Positions 1 through 11,199 of a stretch of 21,529 bases of DNA are shown here, in pieces. The DNA is taken from NCBI GenBank assembly GCA_021441665.1, contig JAGYYN010002292.1:1-21529 (forward strand), in the 5' to 3' direction. The stretch comes from Euplotes cf. woodruffi 2 WChen-2021 (taxonomy: Eukaryota; Ciliophora; Spirotrichea; Euplotida; Euplotidae). Under the pieces are notes generated by a model. The model worked only from the letters and a program-made list of their open reading frames with translations. It was not told where the DNA came from and ran no database searches. Position numbers and translations under genes: made by a program. The first letter of the stretch is position 1, and the number at the start of each line of letters is the position of its first letter.

Positions 1-1
1 G

Positions 2-157
2 TCTTTTTTACTCAAAAATATCGATTTTGGAGGATATAAATAAGCTAAACTACGATTACAGATAAAGACTCAATATCCACGTGGATATGAGTTCGATTTA
101 CCTGGGACTGTTGATTGTGTTACGATCGTAGGACTAAATTTATCAAGGTTTGAATAA
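2..157 (+). CDS. 3' end of an unidentified gene (partial)
   Basis: I do not recognise this protein. A frame open from base 2 reaches AAA-TAA (38-43). A +1 shift there gives a short open stretch to AGA-TAA (60-65), and a +2 shift there leads into a frame that runs to TAA at 155-157. The last stretch (from 65) has a coding-like composition, with residues such as TQYPRGYEFDLPGTVDC. An alternative is that 1-61 ends an intron (CAG at 59-61) and the last exon starts at 62, in the same final frame. The 5' part lies outside the window. AT-rich DNA follows at once, as expected after a gene end. The call rests only on open frame and composition, so it is tentative. Confidence 0.38.
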
Positions 158-555
158 AACAAATTTTTTATATTAAAGATTTAATTTATTTAATAGAGAA
201 ATCGGGTTTCAATCTGAAAAAAACTCAATTTTTCAGTTTTATTTTAATTAATAAAAAAATAAGAAAATAAGAAAAGTATGGCGAAGTTATTTTGACTTGA
301 TTTATATTACTCTAATTATTAAGCTAACTAACTATAAATTTGGGTATATCATTAGATATACATCTTAATTTTATATCGATTACAGTTATTGTAACTTCTC
401 GATTACTTATGTTTAATCGACTGACAAAATAAAGCAATATAAATTAACTTTGTTAGACTTATATTGTTACCAAAATAAATTATTTTAAAGCAACTTTGAA
501 ATATTTCATTTTTTCACTTAAAATATTAATTTTTTAATTAAATCATTAATAAAAA
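158..555. other. AT-rich non-coding gap
   Basis: About 400 bp of very AT-rich DNA between the end of the partial left gene and the next start. I see no open frame, RNA gene or repeat unit in it. A weak chromosome-breakage-like core (TTTCAAT) lies near 206-212, but its first flanking base does not fit the E. crassus consensus. Confidence 0.6.
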
Positions 556-3500
556 ATGCGAATTAAAAGTTAAATTTCTTTTATTTTATCTATGATTAAA
601 AATTTACCATTCAAACTTTTATTCTATTTTATACAGTGAAAAGAATCTCGTTGCTCTCTCAAAGAAGTTTAACAGACGACATCGATATAAATGAAAATTT
701 GCTGGTTCCACCTCTAGCAAAGAAATACAGTGCAGTCAAAAAGCCATCTGGTACTTCACCTTTACTATTTACTATTTACCATTTTTATTTTTAAAATACA
801 AATTGATAGTTTTGTGATTTTTCTTTACAAAAAATCTTATCGTTACAAACTGCGTATTTTTTATTAACCGATACAAAAGAGAAATCAGAAGAAACAAAGC
901 GAAGTGTGACCTTTTACGAGCCTCAAACAAGCTACCAACTGCAGGTGATTCCAGCGGAAATTAAGATTTGAGCTGATCTCGAGCAACAGGACAGCAAGAA
1001 GTCCATCTCGGTTCTCAAAGACAGCGCCGCCGCTGTAAAAGAACCTAAAATAAACGGGGTTAGGACTTTTAGCAGACTTATTCAGGAGCGATCGAAAAGA
1101 AAGCTTATTTCAGGCAGAGCGCTGAAAGAATTCAAGTCCGAGGCTTATAATGAACCAAAGCCCTGAAAGCGACATCACGAGTTATAAGAAGGAACATCAG
1201 CCAGCAGCTGACTAAACGAGCAAAAGCTCTTAGCAACCGTTATGATTCTAAAAATCACTATGAGACATATAGTAAGTTCCTCCTGAAAATAGTTTTTAGA
1301 CGAAAGACATCAGAATAAGCAAAGAAAATTTGAGTCAATAGAGCCAAATGTGAGGAACTCAGTTCAAAGTAACTTTGAGTTCAGTAAACTGACTTCAAAA
1401 CTACAGTTAAACAGGAACAACAGCGCAAGCAGCTTGTCTAATCCCCGATGAAGTATGGTGCATAAAAACTGCTCCCCGAACCACAAATCTGTGTGTATTT
1501 ACTACGACATGGAGCGGTCCGTCACCGATGCACTAATAAAGGAAAACCAAAGAGTCGAAAAAGAAGTCGATGCGATGTTTAATAAAGAAAACCGTGATTT
1601 ATTATTTATACAAGACAGCAATTCAAAGCTCATTGAGCAAAGGGAGAGAAACAAGATCTTTCAAAAGGTGACCATTCAGATCAGAGATCTCAACGCTGAG
1701 CTCAGAAGGCTCCTCAAGACAGAGAACGAGCTCCCAACTGTCCTTGAAACAGATATCTGGAACTCTTTTGACGGAATCAAAGGCGAAATTATTTACTTTA
1801 AAATACTAAGCGAACAGAATGTACCTCCGCTAAAGATAAAGTTCAGTAAAGAGTCGATCGACTGCTGCGTGTGCATCTCGACGGTATTTGAATTACCGAC
1901 AAAGAAGAATTGTGAGAAGATGATTGAAAAATAACAAGTGCTATTTCTTCTATCCGTCTCGCAACATAACAACATTCAATGCCTCGTGGATTCATCTGAG
2001 TGTTGAGTGACTTGATAATGGCACATTTAACATGTTGCTTCAGTTCAGGTCTGAAAATATCAAGCAAAATTTATAAAAAGCAGTAAGTATCTTCAGTCTG
2101 ATGATAAATAGGTCGGCATTCATCAATGAAAAAGTTCTCAAATACCAATTGCAAAGAAGAATTTATCAAAAAAGTTAAAGTCTTCGAAAATAACGAAGAC
2201 AATCGAAAACAGCTTTTCGATAATATCGAAGTCATAAAAACAAAAAGAAGAAATGAGCTTATTAGCAGCAATTCAATCGGCGACATTGTTGCGCATTCTA
2301 TCCGAAATCAGGGTGGCTACACACTGAAGGCTGAGCAAAGTCTTGTATTCAATCAAAAGCGAAAGGAAGCAATAATTAAAGCTCAGCAAAGAAACCAGCA
2401 GATGTATCAGGAAAACTACAAGCAAAAGTTATTTATGGCACATCGAAAGACAATTGAGTCTAACATCAGAATCGAGCTCAGAGCGATTAAGATCGTTAGG
2501 CTGTGGCAGGAAAAACGAGCGTGAAGGTTCGTCAAACAAATCTTTCTTAAATAAAATCGTGTATAAGCTCGCTAATGACTACCTTGAAGCGCGAGAATCC
2601 TGGCTGCAAGGAGTAAACATACATCTGATGGTATTCAGGATCCAAAAGGCTTGGAAGACTCATGTCCAAAGGAAAGGCTATTCGATAAAGCACAGAAACC
2701 AAATGATCGTTAAGCAGTACTTCAAACTCAATGCTAACGTGCTTATTGCTAATAACACTACCATGAAGGCAAAATAACACGATCAAGAACTTTTTGGAGA
2801 GTCTCACGTCAAAATAACGATATCTACGACGCATTTTTAACACGGTAATATCCGACGAGCTCATATTTAGATTTTACTACAGAAGCCGAAAGATCCAAGA
2901 TTTCTTAAGACGCTGCATTAAGCGAAAATAATGAAAGATACGAGTTAATGATGCTGTACTGGTCCAAGATCGTTGAGGCTGCTGATTGGTACATCATTAT
3001 GCACAGTAACACAGGTAACCTCTAAGTTTATGCTTTCGCTAATGACTGCTGTGTTTAGATAAATAAACGAAAGAAAATAAAGCAGTATGAGCTGAACAAG
3101 CTTGAAGTAATACAAGGAGACAAGAAGATCGAGATCATCCGGGAGTACCTGAAATTATATACTCTTGACAAGTACTATAATAAGTGCGAGTTCTCGAGTA
3201 TCACTAGCGAGCTGTCTCCTGATATGAAGTACTATGCGCTATTGAAGTACTACCTTCTCAGAATCAAAAACGACGACTTGAATAAGTTTCATAAAGACCA
3301 GACTTACCTTGATTCAATCATTTCCTCTGGATTTGATGAGATTTTATGCAGCAAGGTCATCAAGCCGATTAAAAATAAAAATGATATTAAGGACAAGAGG
3401 AAGCGATCGAAAAATCGAAAGAAAAAGGCCGATGAGAAAAATGAAGAAACACCTGAGTACAAAATCGAGACAGCTCTAAACTACGCGATTGAAAGGCTGT

Positions 3501-3592
3501 CAATAAAGCTATATGGCTTAATCGTTCCTGTATCTGGGGACTTTCTACCCGACTTCTTTGACATGATTAAGCTAATGACTTTAAAGATGTAA
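556..3592 (+). CDS. Basic IQ/coiled-coil-like protein with eight internal stop-shift sites
   Basis: Seven exons: 556-568, 637-750, 880-1271, 1300-2082, 2112-2844, 2871-3014, 3059-3592. Introns are GT..AG and 26-129 bp. With UGA as Cys (five uses) and +1 or +2 shifts at eight in-frame TAA codons, the product is about 900 residues. The first half is polar and Lys-rich, followed by a predicted beta-type segment (around GEIIYFKILSEQNVPPL to SWIHLSVECLDNG). The second half has IQ-like/Trp motifs: IKIVRLWQEKRA, FRIQKAWKTHVQRK and RKIQDFLRRC. These suggest calmodulin- or centrin-type binding, but I cannot name a family. The C-terminus has a Lys/Arg-rich patch (KDKRKRSKNRKKKADEK). The first exon (ATG at 556, only 13 nt) is the least certain part. 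The real stop is TAA 3590-3592, 44 bp from the convergent neighbour. A pseudogene is unlikely because every frame change falls exactly at a stop codon. Confidence 0.78.
1182..1187 (+). other. TTA-TAA internal stop, +2 shift
   Basis: The frame open from 882 ends at this TAA. The next open frame (AGA at 1187, leading to RRNISQQLTKRAKAL) is reached only by skipping two bases. The +1 frame closes within about ten codons. Confidence 0.7.
1929..1934 (+). other. AAA-TAA internal stop, +1 shift
   Basis: Skipping the T of TAA joins ...CEKMIEK to NKCYFFYPSRNI. It is the canonical Euplotes shift hexamer. Confidence 0.85.
2071..2076 (+). other. TTA-TAA internal stop, +2 shift
   Basis: A two-base shift, followed six bases later by a 29-bp intron (2083-2111), is the only combination that enters the long frame from 2114. 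It is the second TTA-TAA in this gene and behaves like the first. Confidence 0.65.
2549..2554 (+). other. AAA-TAA internal stop, +1 shift
   Basis: Joins RFVKQIFLK to KIVYKLANDYLEARE. The downstream frame then stays open for about 73 codons. Confidence 0.85.
2772..2777 (+). other. AAA-TAA internal stop, +1 shift
   Basis: A +1 shift gives NTIKNFLESLTSK, which ends at another AAA-TAA 40 bp on. A single +2 shift here would also reach the downstream frame and remove the next site, but its codon use is less like the gene (few G/C third bases), so two +1 events are preferred. Confidence 0.65.
2812..2817 (+). other. AAA-TAA internal stop, +1 shift
   Basis: A +1 shift gives NDIYDAFLTR up to a 26-bp intron at 2845-2870. 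See the site 40 bp upstream for the alternative reading. Confidence 0.65.
2926..2931 (+). other. AAA-TAA internal stop, +1 shift
   Basis: Joins FLRRCIKRK to NERYELMMLYWSKIV. The +2 frame closes within six codons. Confidence 0.82.
3061..3066 (+). other. AAA-TAA internal stop, +1 shift
   Basis: Lies at the very start of the last exon, just after the 44-bp intron 3015-3058. Skipping one base enters the final 176-codon frame to TAA 3590-3592. Confidence 0.8.
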
Positions 3593-3613
3593 AATAAAAT
3601 TCCTCAATATTTA

Positions 3614-3623
3614 TATTGAAATT
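3614..3623 (+). promoter_or_regulatory. Candidate chromosome-breakage sequence (E-Cbs-like)
   Basis: TATTGAAATT fits the published E. crassus breakage consensus HATTGAAaHH. It lies inside the 44-bp gap between two convergent genes, where macronuclear chromosome ends would be needed. The match is short, so a chance hit is possible. Confidence 0.4.
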
Positions 3624-3636
3624 AAAAAGCTTTTGA

Positions 3637-5559
3637 TTATTGATACTGATGCCTCATCACCTGGTTTGCTCGACTCTTCATCACGTTGATGTTCTGTGCA
3701 AGCCCGTGGTTGGCATCAAGCAAGTTTTTAATTAGCGAAGACTTATCAGCAAGATCGACGCTGAGAAACTTAATTTTATCTGACAGCTCTTTCCACGTCT
3801 GAGCAAGGAAAATACCGTCCATCGAGGTCTTTCGCAGCTGTTCGTTTTCAGATATTAAGTCTTGATTATCGAGGTCGAGTTCTTTAATTTTGAGCTTGAG
3901 GTTCACAATGATCTCCATATTTGACTTAAGCAAATATTCCTTTTCTGCGAGTTTACTCCTTTTGCTGTGAGCGTGCCAAGACTGAAAAGAAGAGGCAACT
4001 TGGTCTTTTCAGTTGTCGCTGCATATAGAAAGTGCGAGTTTTTGTCCAGAAATCGTATTTTCAACTAGTATCCTGTTCTGCGCGTTTAATTCCTGAATTG
4101 CAGTCTCTTGAGTGCTCAGTTCACTAATCGCACCGCTTATGTAATTATTTGTTGACAATGATATATCCTGGATTTCGCTGTAAGTGCACTTTTTAAGCTT
4201 GCTTTCTTTATCGGTGAAGTAGTATCGCCATTTGTTAAATGCTCTAAATAATCGCGGCTTTTCTGGGTGAGATGAGTCAACGCGGCGCTCAAAGTAGTTC
4301 AACCAGTACTTAAGTAGCTTCCTAGTTTTTGTCAGCTTCCTCCATTCATTAAAAACATGGGGAATGAGGTAGTCTTCGGTTTTATCGGACACTTTAATCA
4401 TCCGGGTGACAGCACGTAGCTGGTACGAATCGACTTTATCTTCACCGCTGTGCAAGACTTGGTTTAGCTCGTGAGGGCTGTACCCGCCTTCAACGATTGC
4501 AGAGTCGACTAAGTTATGAAGATTTTGCTCGTAAGCTTTTAACTGCATTCGCTTGGGGCCTTCTTCGCTTTGCTGATCAGCGAACCGGTCGAGCTCGTTC
4601 TGCTGCTTCCAGCGAGTTAGGAAACCTCTCTTTAATCTGAGCTCTAATTTTGATACAGCTTTTGCTAGGTGTTTTCTTTGATTGTAAATGTGGAGAGTAT
4701 TCTCAGCTAATTGATTGAAGTGAGCTTTCTTCGACCTGCGGACAACTCATCTTGTCCACTGGATGATTGTATTTAAAGCTCGTGATTTTTGAGTCAAATT
4801 GCTACATTCGCGACTCGCAACAAAGCTAGAAATCATCTGGAAGGCTGACTGCTTCGAGATCTTTTCGTAATGATCAACGAATTTAGTGATCTTTTCTCAG
4901 AACAGCTTATGCGAGACAAGGTGGTTTTGTAAATGCTTAAAAACTTTTGCTTTTAGACTATTTTCTCGGCTCTCTTGAAGCTTGGTGACGACACTTCGAA
5001 TGTGCTGAGTTTTCTGAGCTCTTGAGATCCATTTATAAAAAGTATTTCTGACTGTGTTTTCATAAAACAGAGCTTGTAGCGTTTCTACTTTCTGCGTGAT
5101 TGTGATATTCACATTCACTGCATCGACCCAAGTATTGAAGATAATTGATTTTTTTACGTTTCTCAGTATTCCTTCGGCTGTTGCGTAATTGTTAAAAATC
5201 ATCTTCCGCGATTCAAGGTTCAGATTGTCTTTGAATATCTCGTGCTCACCGACGGTCCATTCGAGGACTGATTTATGCTTACTGAAGATGGCTGATCTCC
5301 ATGTTGACAATGCTTGTGTTGTTCTAGACGATGATAGGAGAGGACTTACCGATTACGGTAGATCTTCATTACTGCTGATTTTGATTTCCTCGTCTTTTCT
5401 CGAGGTAATCACGGATTCCAGCAGCGTTTTTGATCTGTATTTGGACGTCTCTTTGAAGGTATTTCTTGATGATCTTTGAGATGGTATTCAAACTTGTGAC
5501 TGGCTTGTGGATTTTTCAGAGTGCGTTGGAATATTGACATAGAGTTGTACATTCCTCAT
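3637..5559 (-). CDS. SFI1-like Trp-repeat coiled-coil protein
   Basis: Two exons on the minus strand: 5559-5357 and 5323-3637, with a 33-bp GT..AG intron at 5324-5356. The ATG at 5559 is the first after an in-frame TAA. The product is about 629 residues, with four UGA-Cys codons and no stop-shift site. After a Ser-rich N-terminus it carries degenerate helical repeats, each with an aromatic-x-x-Trp signature: STWRSAIF, FNTWVDAV, FYKWISRA, IIQWTRC, LTRWKQQN, FNEWRKLTK, FNKWRYYF, FQSWHAHS. These spaced Trp motifs resemble SFI1 repeats, which bind centrin in basal-body and spindle-pole scaffolds (family knowledge). The last 100 residues are a coiled coil. Assignment is by motif pattern only; another cytoskeletal coiled-coil scaffold is possible. 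The downstream neighbour (5861-9090) has the same design. Confidence 0.83.
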
Positions 5560-5860
5560 TCTAGTATTGATCAAATATGGTTAGAGTTTTTATTGAATAA
5601 AAATGTTGCTTCATGATAAAAAATGTCAAAAATGAAAGGCATAATAGAAACAACAAAAAATTTATTAAAAATTAAACTATTCAAAGTAAGCTAATTTAAT
5701 CTAAAATATATTAAATATTCGGATTTTTTTAATATGTTAAAATAGCTTCCACTTTAAATAATCAAATCATTTTCTATTTCGCGATTATTCCACAATCACC
5801 GATGAACATCCAAAAATTCATTTTCAACTAAAAACTAACCAATAAAAACAACACTCAACC
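5560..5860. other. AT-rich intergenic gap
   Basis: About 300 bp between two minus-strand SFI1-like genes. It holds a near match to the breakage consensus at 5591-5600 (TATTGAATAA, wrong base at the weakly conserved eighth position). No open frame or RNA gene seen. Confidence 0.55.
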
Positions 5861-8800
5861 CTACGACTCTCACCAACTTACAGTAACTCAAGCCTTTGCC
5901 TGACTTGCCCTCCATCTCCCAGCAATAATCTTCCACTCATTAAACACAAGCCTGATCTTTTTCACAAATATTCTCTTCCGAATCGACTCCTCATTAAACT
6001 TCTGGGCCTTCTGCAGATTCGAAATAAAAAGCTGGTCCTCATTATAAGCCGCTTGCGTCCTTTGAAGGCCTCGATCAACCTCCTCATCGCCTCTGTACTT
6101 AACAGTGTCTCTAGCGATGCTAAAGTTTTTACTGTGACTGAGGTTATTTTGCAGTCTTTGCGTATCCTCTCCGAGTTTAGACCGATAGAGCCATGCTTTC
6201 CACGCTGACAGTGATAATGAAAGCTGCTTTGATTCTCAACGGGTAATCAGGCTGCTTAATGAGCCCTGTTTGCGCTTAATAGTCCCAACCGCATTCTGCC
6301 AATTGCAGAATGCAGTACGAGTTGTGTACTTTAACATCCTGCAAGCGAAGTTTGACAGTATTTTGTAGCTTTGCGACTGTAACTTGCTTTCAAGGTTACT
6401 TGAGCCACTAGTAACCTTCAGCAGCTCGTTTTGTAAGCTTCCTTGCAATTCTGAGTTCGACTTTGAATCTGTATATCGGCTGTCTCTGGCAACGAGTTCA
6501 CAACTCTCGTCCGCATCGCGGTTTACTTTGACCCAGATATTATATGCAATGCGTAAGTTCTCGATTTTCATTTGCGAAATGATTCTTCGTAAGCTAGACT
6601 TGCACGATTTCGATTTTGATGAGTGCTGCTGCAGCGCATAAAATACCGAGCTCATGAGCTTCGCATTTACTGAGTTTTGGAGATACTTACACCTGACCTC
6701 GATCACCTCCTGTCTCCGCGTTTGCTTGATTGCATTTGCATATACTGCAAAGGCACTTTTGACAGCACGCTTTTGATATGAGGCGACGAGAGCGCGGATG
6801 ACGTTAAACATATGCAAGGAGTGACTCTGCGCCTCCTTCCATTTGTCTAAATACATTCTCGCGATCTTGTTGTCCTTCGCTAAGGAGATTTTAAATATCT
6901 TAATCGTGGCGCGAGACTTGCAATCGATCAGATTTGTATTTAGACTGGTCACTGAGCCTTTGCAGTTTTTGATAAGATATGCATTATGACATTCGTTTTG
7001 ATTGATTGCCGACTTTATCTCGTTAGTCTTCATCATTTGGATTGAGTTTTTCCACCGATTTAAAAGCTTAATTCTGCTGTCATAGTGGTAGCTCCGGATC
7101 ACCTTCATTAAAAACGTCGTTTTTATAATGTTCTTTTTATACTCAACTGATCGCCTCCACTTGTCAAAGTAGCTGAAGACCATTTTTAGCGTCTGACTTG
7201 AGAGCAGTTCTCACGACTCGATTAATCGTTGCTTTTCAGATTGATAAATCTCGGTGTTCAAAGCAGTCTCGACTTGTTCTCTTTGTGGCACTTCATTCCT
7301 TAATTTTGCTTGCATTCTTGCTGATTTCTCATATATCGCATTTGTTTTGATCGACTCGAATGCAAGCTTAGTAATATTGTGGTTGCGAAGGCAAATGAAC
7401 TTATCGAGCTTTGCCTCGCTAAGCTTGAGATGTCTCTGTGTCTTCCACTCGTACTTCACTGAGTCAAAAGCCTTTTTCTGTCTTATTATCCGGTTGTATA
7501 GCTTATTCCTAGAATAAATACGCAGTGCTTGAAAAACAGAGTGAACTAGCTGGCGGTTTGAGTCGTCTTGAATCAAAATGTTTAACTGTATATTCTCTGT
7601 GCTGCTTACTGCACTTCACCTCCAGAGCTGAAATGTGTATTTAAGCTCAGCTGTCGTTTTGTGAAGCAATATTCTTCTTAACGAATCATATTTGTTTATA
7701 TAATCAGCAGTTTTATCCTTCCAAAGCGCAAATACTCGTTTTTGGTCCCGAAGCAAGTATTTTGAAAACACTTGCTTTAGTCTGCCTTGGGCTGAGATTT
7801 TGAGTTTCTTTTCTCGCTGGTACTTTTGTGCCTTCTCGCTGTAGTTCAAGTCTTCTTGGAAAAGTCGAAGGTCTCTGTGAATCGCCGAGCTGATACTTGC
7901 AGGGACTGCAAGAATCGATCACGGTTTCAGAGAGCTCGAATACCACAAAGACAAAGCTGTACGCAGCTTATCATTGCACTTTGCCTCGTAAATTTTGACA
8001 CATTTAGACGCTGTTTTAAAGAACCGTTTATCAAACTGAGTTAAATCTCAGATTTGTGAGAATGACTTTGACATATGCTTCGTATAGATCGAGCTTAGCT
8101 TGGAGTAAAGAAGCCTCGATCCCACCATAGAGTTAAATATTTTATTATTTTTAAGTATATTTTTCTTCTCGTTATGAGCTCTTTCTTTTACCGAAGTGTA
8201 CTTTTTGACTAAATCATCAGCATGCTTAGCCAATTTGTTAATTTCATGTTCGCGGTTGTTATTCCTTGCTTTTAAGCTTTGAATAACATGCAAGACTTCT
8301 TCGAGTTTATCAGTAAGTTCATCGATTTCGTTATTTAAGTTTTTAACTCATTCCATCGCTTCAGTTTTGTTATCAAGGAGACTTTTGCACTGCTTTGATA
8401 GCACATTGCTTTCCTGTTCTTTCGCGAGTAATATTTCGTTTAAAATATCGATTTGCTCCTGATTATTTGCATTTTTGTCTTTTAGCTCTTGATTGTCTTT
8501 CCTCTTTTGGCTTAATTCGCTGTAGATTCGGTCAGCGTTAGTGTGGATGTCGTAATCAATGGATTTAAGCTGTTTTTCGATCTCTTTGCGCGACTGGATC
8601 TTCTTGATCAATTGCTCTGTCGCTTGTTTACTTTTCATCATTAACGCATTCTAGCTGGTAAAGCACGTCTTCGATGTTGCGAATTATCGACTGGTTATCG
8701 GCCTTGATCTGTTCGATCTCAGCGAACTTTTTTAGTGACGCTTGGCACTGCTGTTCCTCAGTATCGAGGATAATGCGCTTGGCAATGAGGTACTTGCTGT

Positions 8801-9090
8801 CTGAGCTTTCCTTCGTTTCTTCTATCTCTGAAGAGGCCGCCTTGTCAACTGCATTCACGCTATTTGTGATCTCCCGAAGGACCTGGATCCTCGGCTTGCT
8901 GTACTTGCTCACGAACGGGTTTTCTAAAGGATTTTATGAGCCAAATTTGGCCTTTTTTATTCGCTAAATTACCTTGCGATTTGATCGATTGGTGCGACGG
9001 CGCATTTGCGTTGTTGAAGGTGAAAGACTGAAGCGGCGCAGAGTTCGGATTATTATGCGGGTTCGAGTGGTCTGCCTGCGAGGGCTGCAT
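5861..9090 (-). CDS. Large SFI1-like coiled-coil/Trp-repeat protein
   Basis: Two exons on the minus strand: 9090-8973 and 8923-5861, with a 49-bp intron at 8924-8972. One +1 shift at AAG-TAA (8633-8628) gives about 1059 residues, ending at TAG 5863-5861. ATG 9088-9090 (MQPSQADHS) is the first usable Met. Residues 1-40 are Asn/Ser/Pro-rich. Residues 40-330 form coiled coil rich in Glu/Lys/Gln. From about 340 to the end come aromatic-x-x-Trp helical repeats: ALSLWYS, VFALWKD, TFQLWRC, FDKWRRS, LLNRWKN, YLDKWKE, AYNIWVK, FCNWQNA, LSAWKAW, FNEWKII. This pattern fits an SFI1-type centrin scaffold of the basal body (inference). Eight UGA codons are read as Cys. It is transcribed divergently from the aminopeptidase gene across a 444-bp gap. 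Confidence 0.83.
8628..8633 (-). other. AAG-TAA internal stop, +1 shift
   Basis: On the minus strand the frame ending LECVNDEK-stop continues after skipping one T as KQATEQLIKKIQS. From there the frame stays open for 923 codons (UGA as Cys). Confidence 0.8.
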
Positions 9091-9534
9091 TGTGGGAGAG
9101 AAATTTGAATTATTGAATATTTTATAATTCAAAAATTTAATTTGAAATATTTAAATACAAATTCAGACACATAAAATAAATGGTGTAAAATTAAAGTATT
9201 GCTATCAGAATATAATTTTGCTTAAATCATAAAGCATTTATATGATAAATATCTTGTATTCTGGTTTAGAAAACTTTTTGTTCAAAGCAGAAGAATAAAT
9301 ATAGTATCAAAATGAGTTTTATTTATTATGTTTATATACAAATTTAAATTAAAAACTTATTAGTTTCTCAATAATCTTATCAGATATTTTAATTTAACCA
9401 ATATATAACAAATAATATAAAATAAAAAAAATATTTATAATTATTTTATTCAATCCATTTTTGATTAAATAAAAAAGTAATTTATATTAATAAAAAATTA
9501 AATAAGAAATCAAATAGAAAATCAATTAAAAGAT
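9091..9534. other. AT-rich divergent intergenic region
   Basis: 444 bp between the divergent starts at 9090 (-) and 9535 (+). It is extremely AT-rich with A and T runs and probably holds both promoters. I find no defined box. Near matches to the breakage core occur at 9113 (TATTGAATAT) and, on the minus strand, near 9449, but neither is a full match. Confidence 0.55.
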
Positions 9535-11151
9535 ATGGACTCAGATTACATTTTCTCTGATGACTTCGAGGTCAGCTTCAAATTCGATTCAAGTCTACAA
9601 GAGCTTCTCAAACAGGAAAAGACAGTATTTGTTCTCAGCAGCTCCACTAAACTCGAAGACTTCATTGGCGACGCAGCCAGCGACTTCGTTAATGATTTCA
9701 CAGGTTAGTAGTAAAAAAAAGCTTTATTTTTAGAGACTGAAGGACTCACAGAAGAAATTGGGCACACGTGGTACTACTCAAAAGCCAACAGGGTGCTGCT
9801 ACTGCTCAACACAGACAAGTGCCCAGCTAAGCTACGTAAAATTGGAGTCAAAATTGTTGATATCTGTCTCAGCTTAAAAATCTACTCTATTAGTGTTTTC
9901 GTATCTAAGGAGTTCACTGTTAACGAAATGAGACATGCTTATCAAAGCGCTATTCTTTGGAACTACAAGTTCCATATGAAGTCGCAGGGACTTCCAAAAC
10001 TGCTCAAAGACATTACGTTCTTTTTAGAGTGCAGCGAGACGGCTGCAGACCGCAATGAACTCGAGTTCTATCGAGTCGCTGCGAAGTCGGCTCTCTTCGT
10101 TCGTGATCTTGTGAACACGAGAGCGAATGTAGCGACTCCAAGCTACCTTGAAAAGGTAATCAACTGCTTCAGAGAGCCGACGGGCTCCATTGCAGCAGCT
10201 GATCTTGAAGGCAAAGAAGCTGAGGTCAAGTTCAACGTCCTCAATTCTGATAAAATCACAAAGTTTGGAATTATTAAAGGAAAAGAACTTGATGAACAAG
10301 GACTGAAGGTATTTTATAACGTCGGAAAGGGCGCAGCTGATGATCCAAGGCTGATTCACTTGCTTTACAACGGCAATCCAGACTCAGAGGAAGTTGACTA
10401 CGCAATCGTCGGTAAAGGCATAACATTTGATACTGGTGGAGTGAATCTCAAAGCACATCCTGAAGATATGTACTGTGATAAAACTGGCTGTTGCACCTGC
10501 ATCGGAATCTTAAAGGGACTCCTAGAGCTTGAGCTCAAAATAAACGTGTGATTTTGTTTTGCTATAGCTGAGAACTCTTTAGATGGAAACTCATATCGAC
10601 CTTCAGACATCATCAAGGTAAGCATCACAATTCAATCCTGATTGTTTATCTAGAGCTACAAAGGCTTGACAGTCGAGGTTGCGAATACAGATGCTGAGGG
10701 AAGACTGATCCTAATTGATGCTTTTGCTTATATCCAAGAACAGTATAAGCCAAAGCACCTGATCGATCTTGCGACACTCACCGGCACAACAGCAATCGCT
10801 TTAGGAAACTATACGAATGGTCTGTTCACTAATGACATGGACTTTGCAAATCTTTACAAAAACAGAGGTGAAGAGATGCACGAAAAATCGTGGATCATGC
10901 CTATCTTCGAAGAACATAAAGAAGATATCAAAAGCGACGTTGCCGACTTGGTCAATCGATGAGCAGATATGAGGGGTCATTCAAGCAGAGCTGCTGCATT
11001 CATGCTAAACTTCATCGAAGAAGGAACGAAATGGATCCATGTTGATTTTTACGCGCCAGCACATTTACAAAAAGCTTATCCGCCGATGCCAATATACGGT
11101 ACAGGCTTTAACACCCAGACTGTCTTGAACTTACTAAGAAAGCACGAGTAG
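9535..11151 (+). CDS. M17 leucyl aminopeptidase (cytosol aminopeptidase)
   Basis: Three exons: 9535-9703, 9734-10617, 10654-11151. Introns are 30 and 36 bp. The product is 516 residues, the usual M17 size. It removes N-terminal amino acids from peptides with a two-metal centre. The whole M17 core is visible: GKGITFDTGG with Lys284 and Asp289, NLK with catalytic Lys296, an Asp at 305, and NTDAEGR with Asp364, Glu366 and Arg368. The sequence AENSLDGNSYRPSDI matches the family stretch before the splice. The normal acidic DM-x-G motif around Asp305 is changed to CDKTGCC, which is unusual but keeps the metal ligand. Two UGA codons (10552 and 10960) fall inside conserved stretches and read as Cys. 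No stop-shift site. The N-terminal 190 residues are the divergent domain typical of the family. No signal peptide seen. Confidence 0.95.
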
Positions 11152-11199
11152 TGCATATCTTGCTTCAACTATCGCTCTATTTAAAAATTGTTAATTATT

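Noticed and set aside
556-3592. Treating the many frame breaks as a decayed pseudogene
   Set aside because: Random decay would place frame changes anywhere. Here every change coincides with TAA, mostly AAA-TAA, and between sites the frames are open with coding-like composition.
8860-8865. AAA-TAG on the minus strand that looked like another +1 shift site
   Set aside because: A 49-bp GT..AG intron at 8972-8924 joins the first exon to the same downstream frame and gives a more natural protein, so this hexamer is not read in that frame.
10552-10554. Reading UGA as tryptophan, or as a selenocysteine signal
   Set aside because: UGA is too frequent for selenocysteine, and conserved motifs (NYR-C-SLAG in the carboxypeptidase) call for Cys. 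TGG already serves for Trp.
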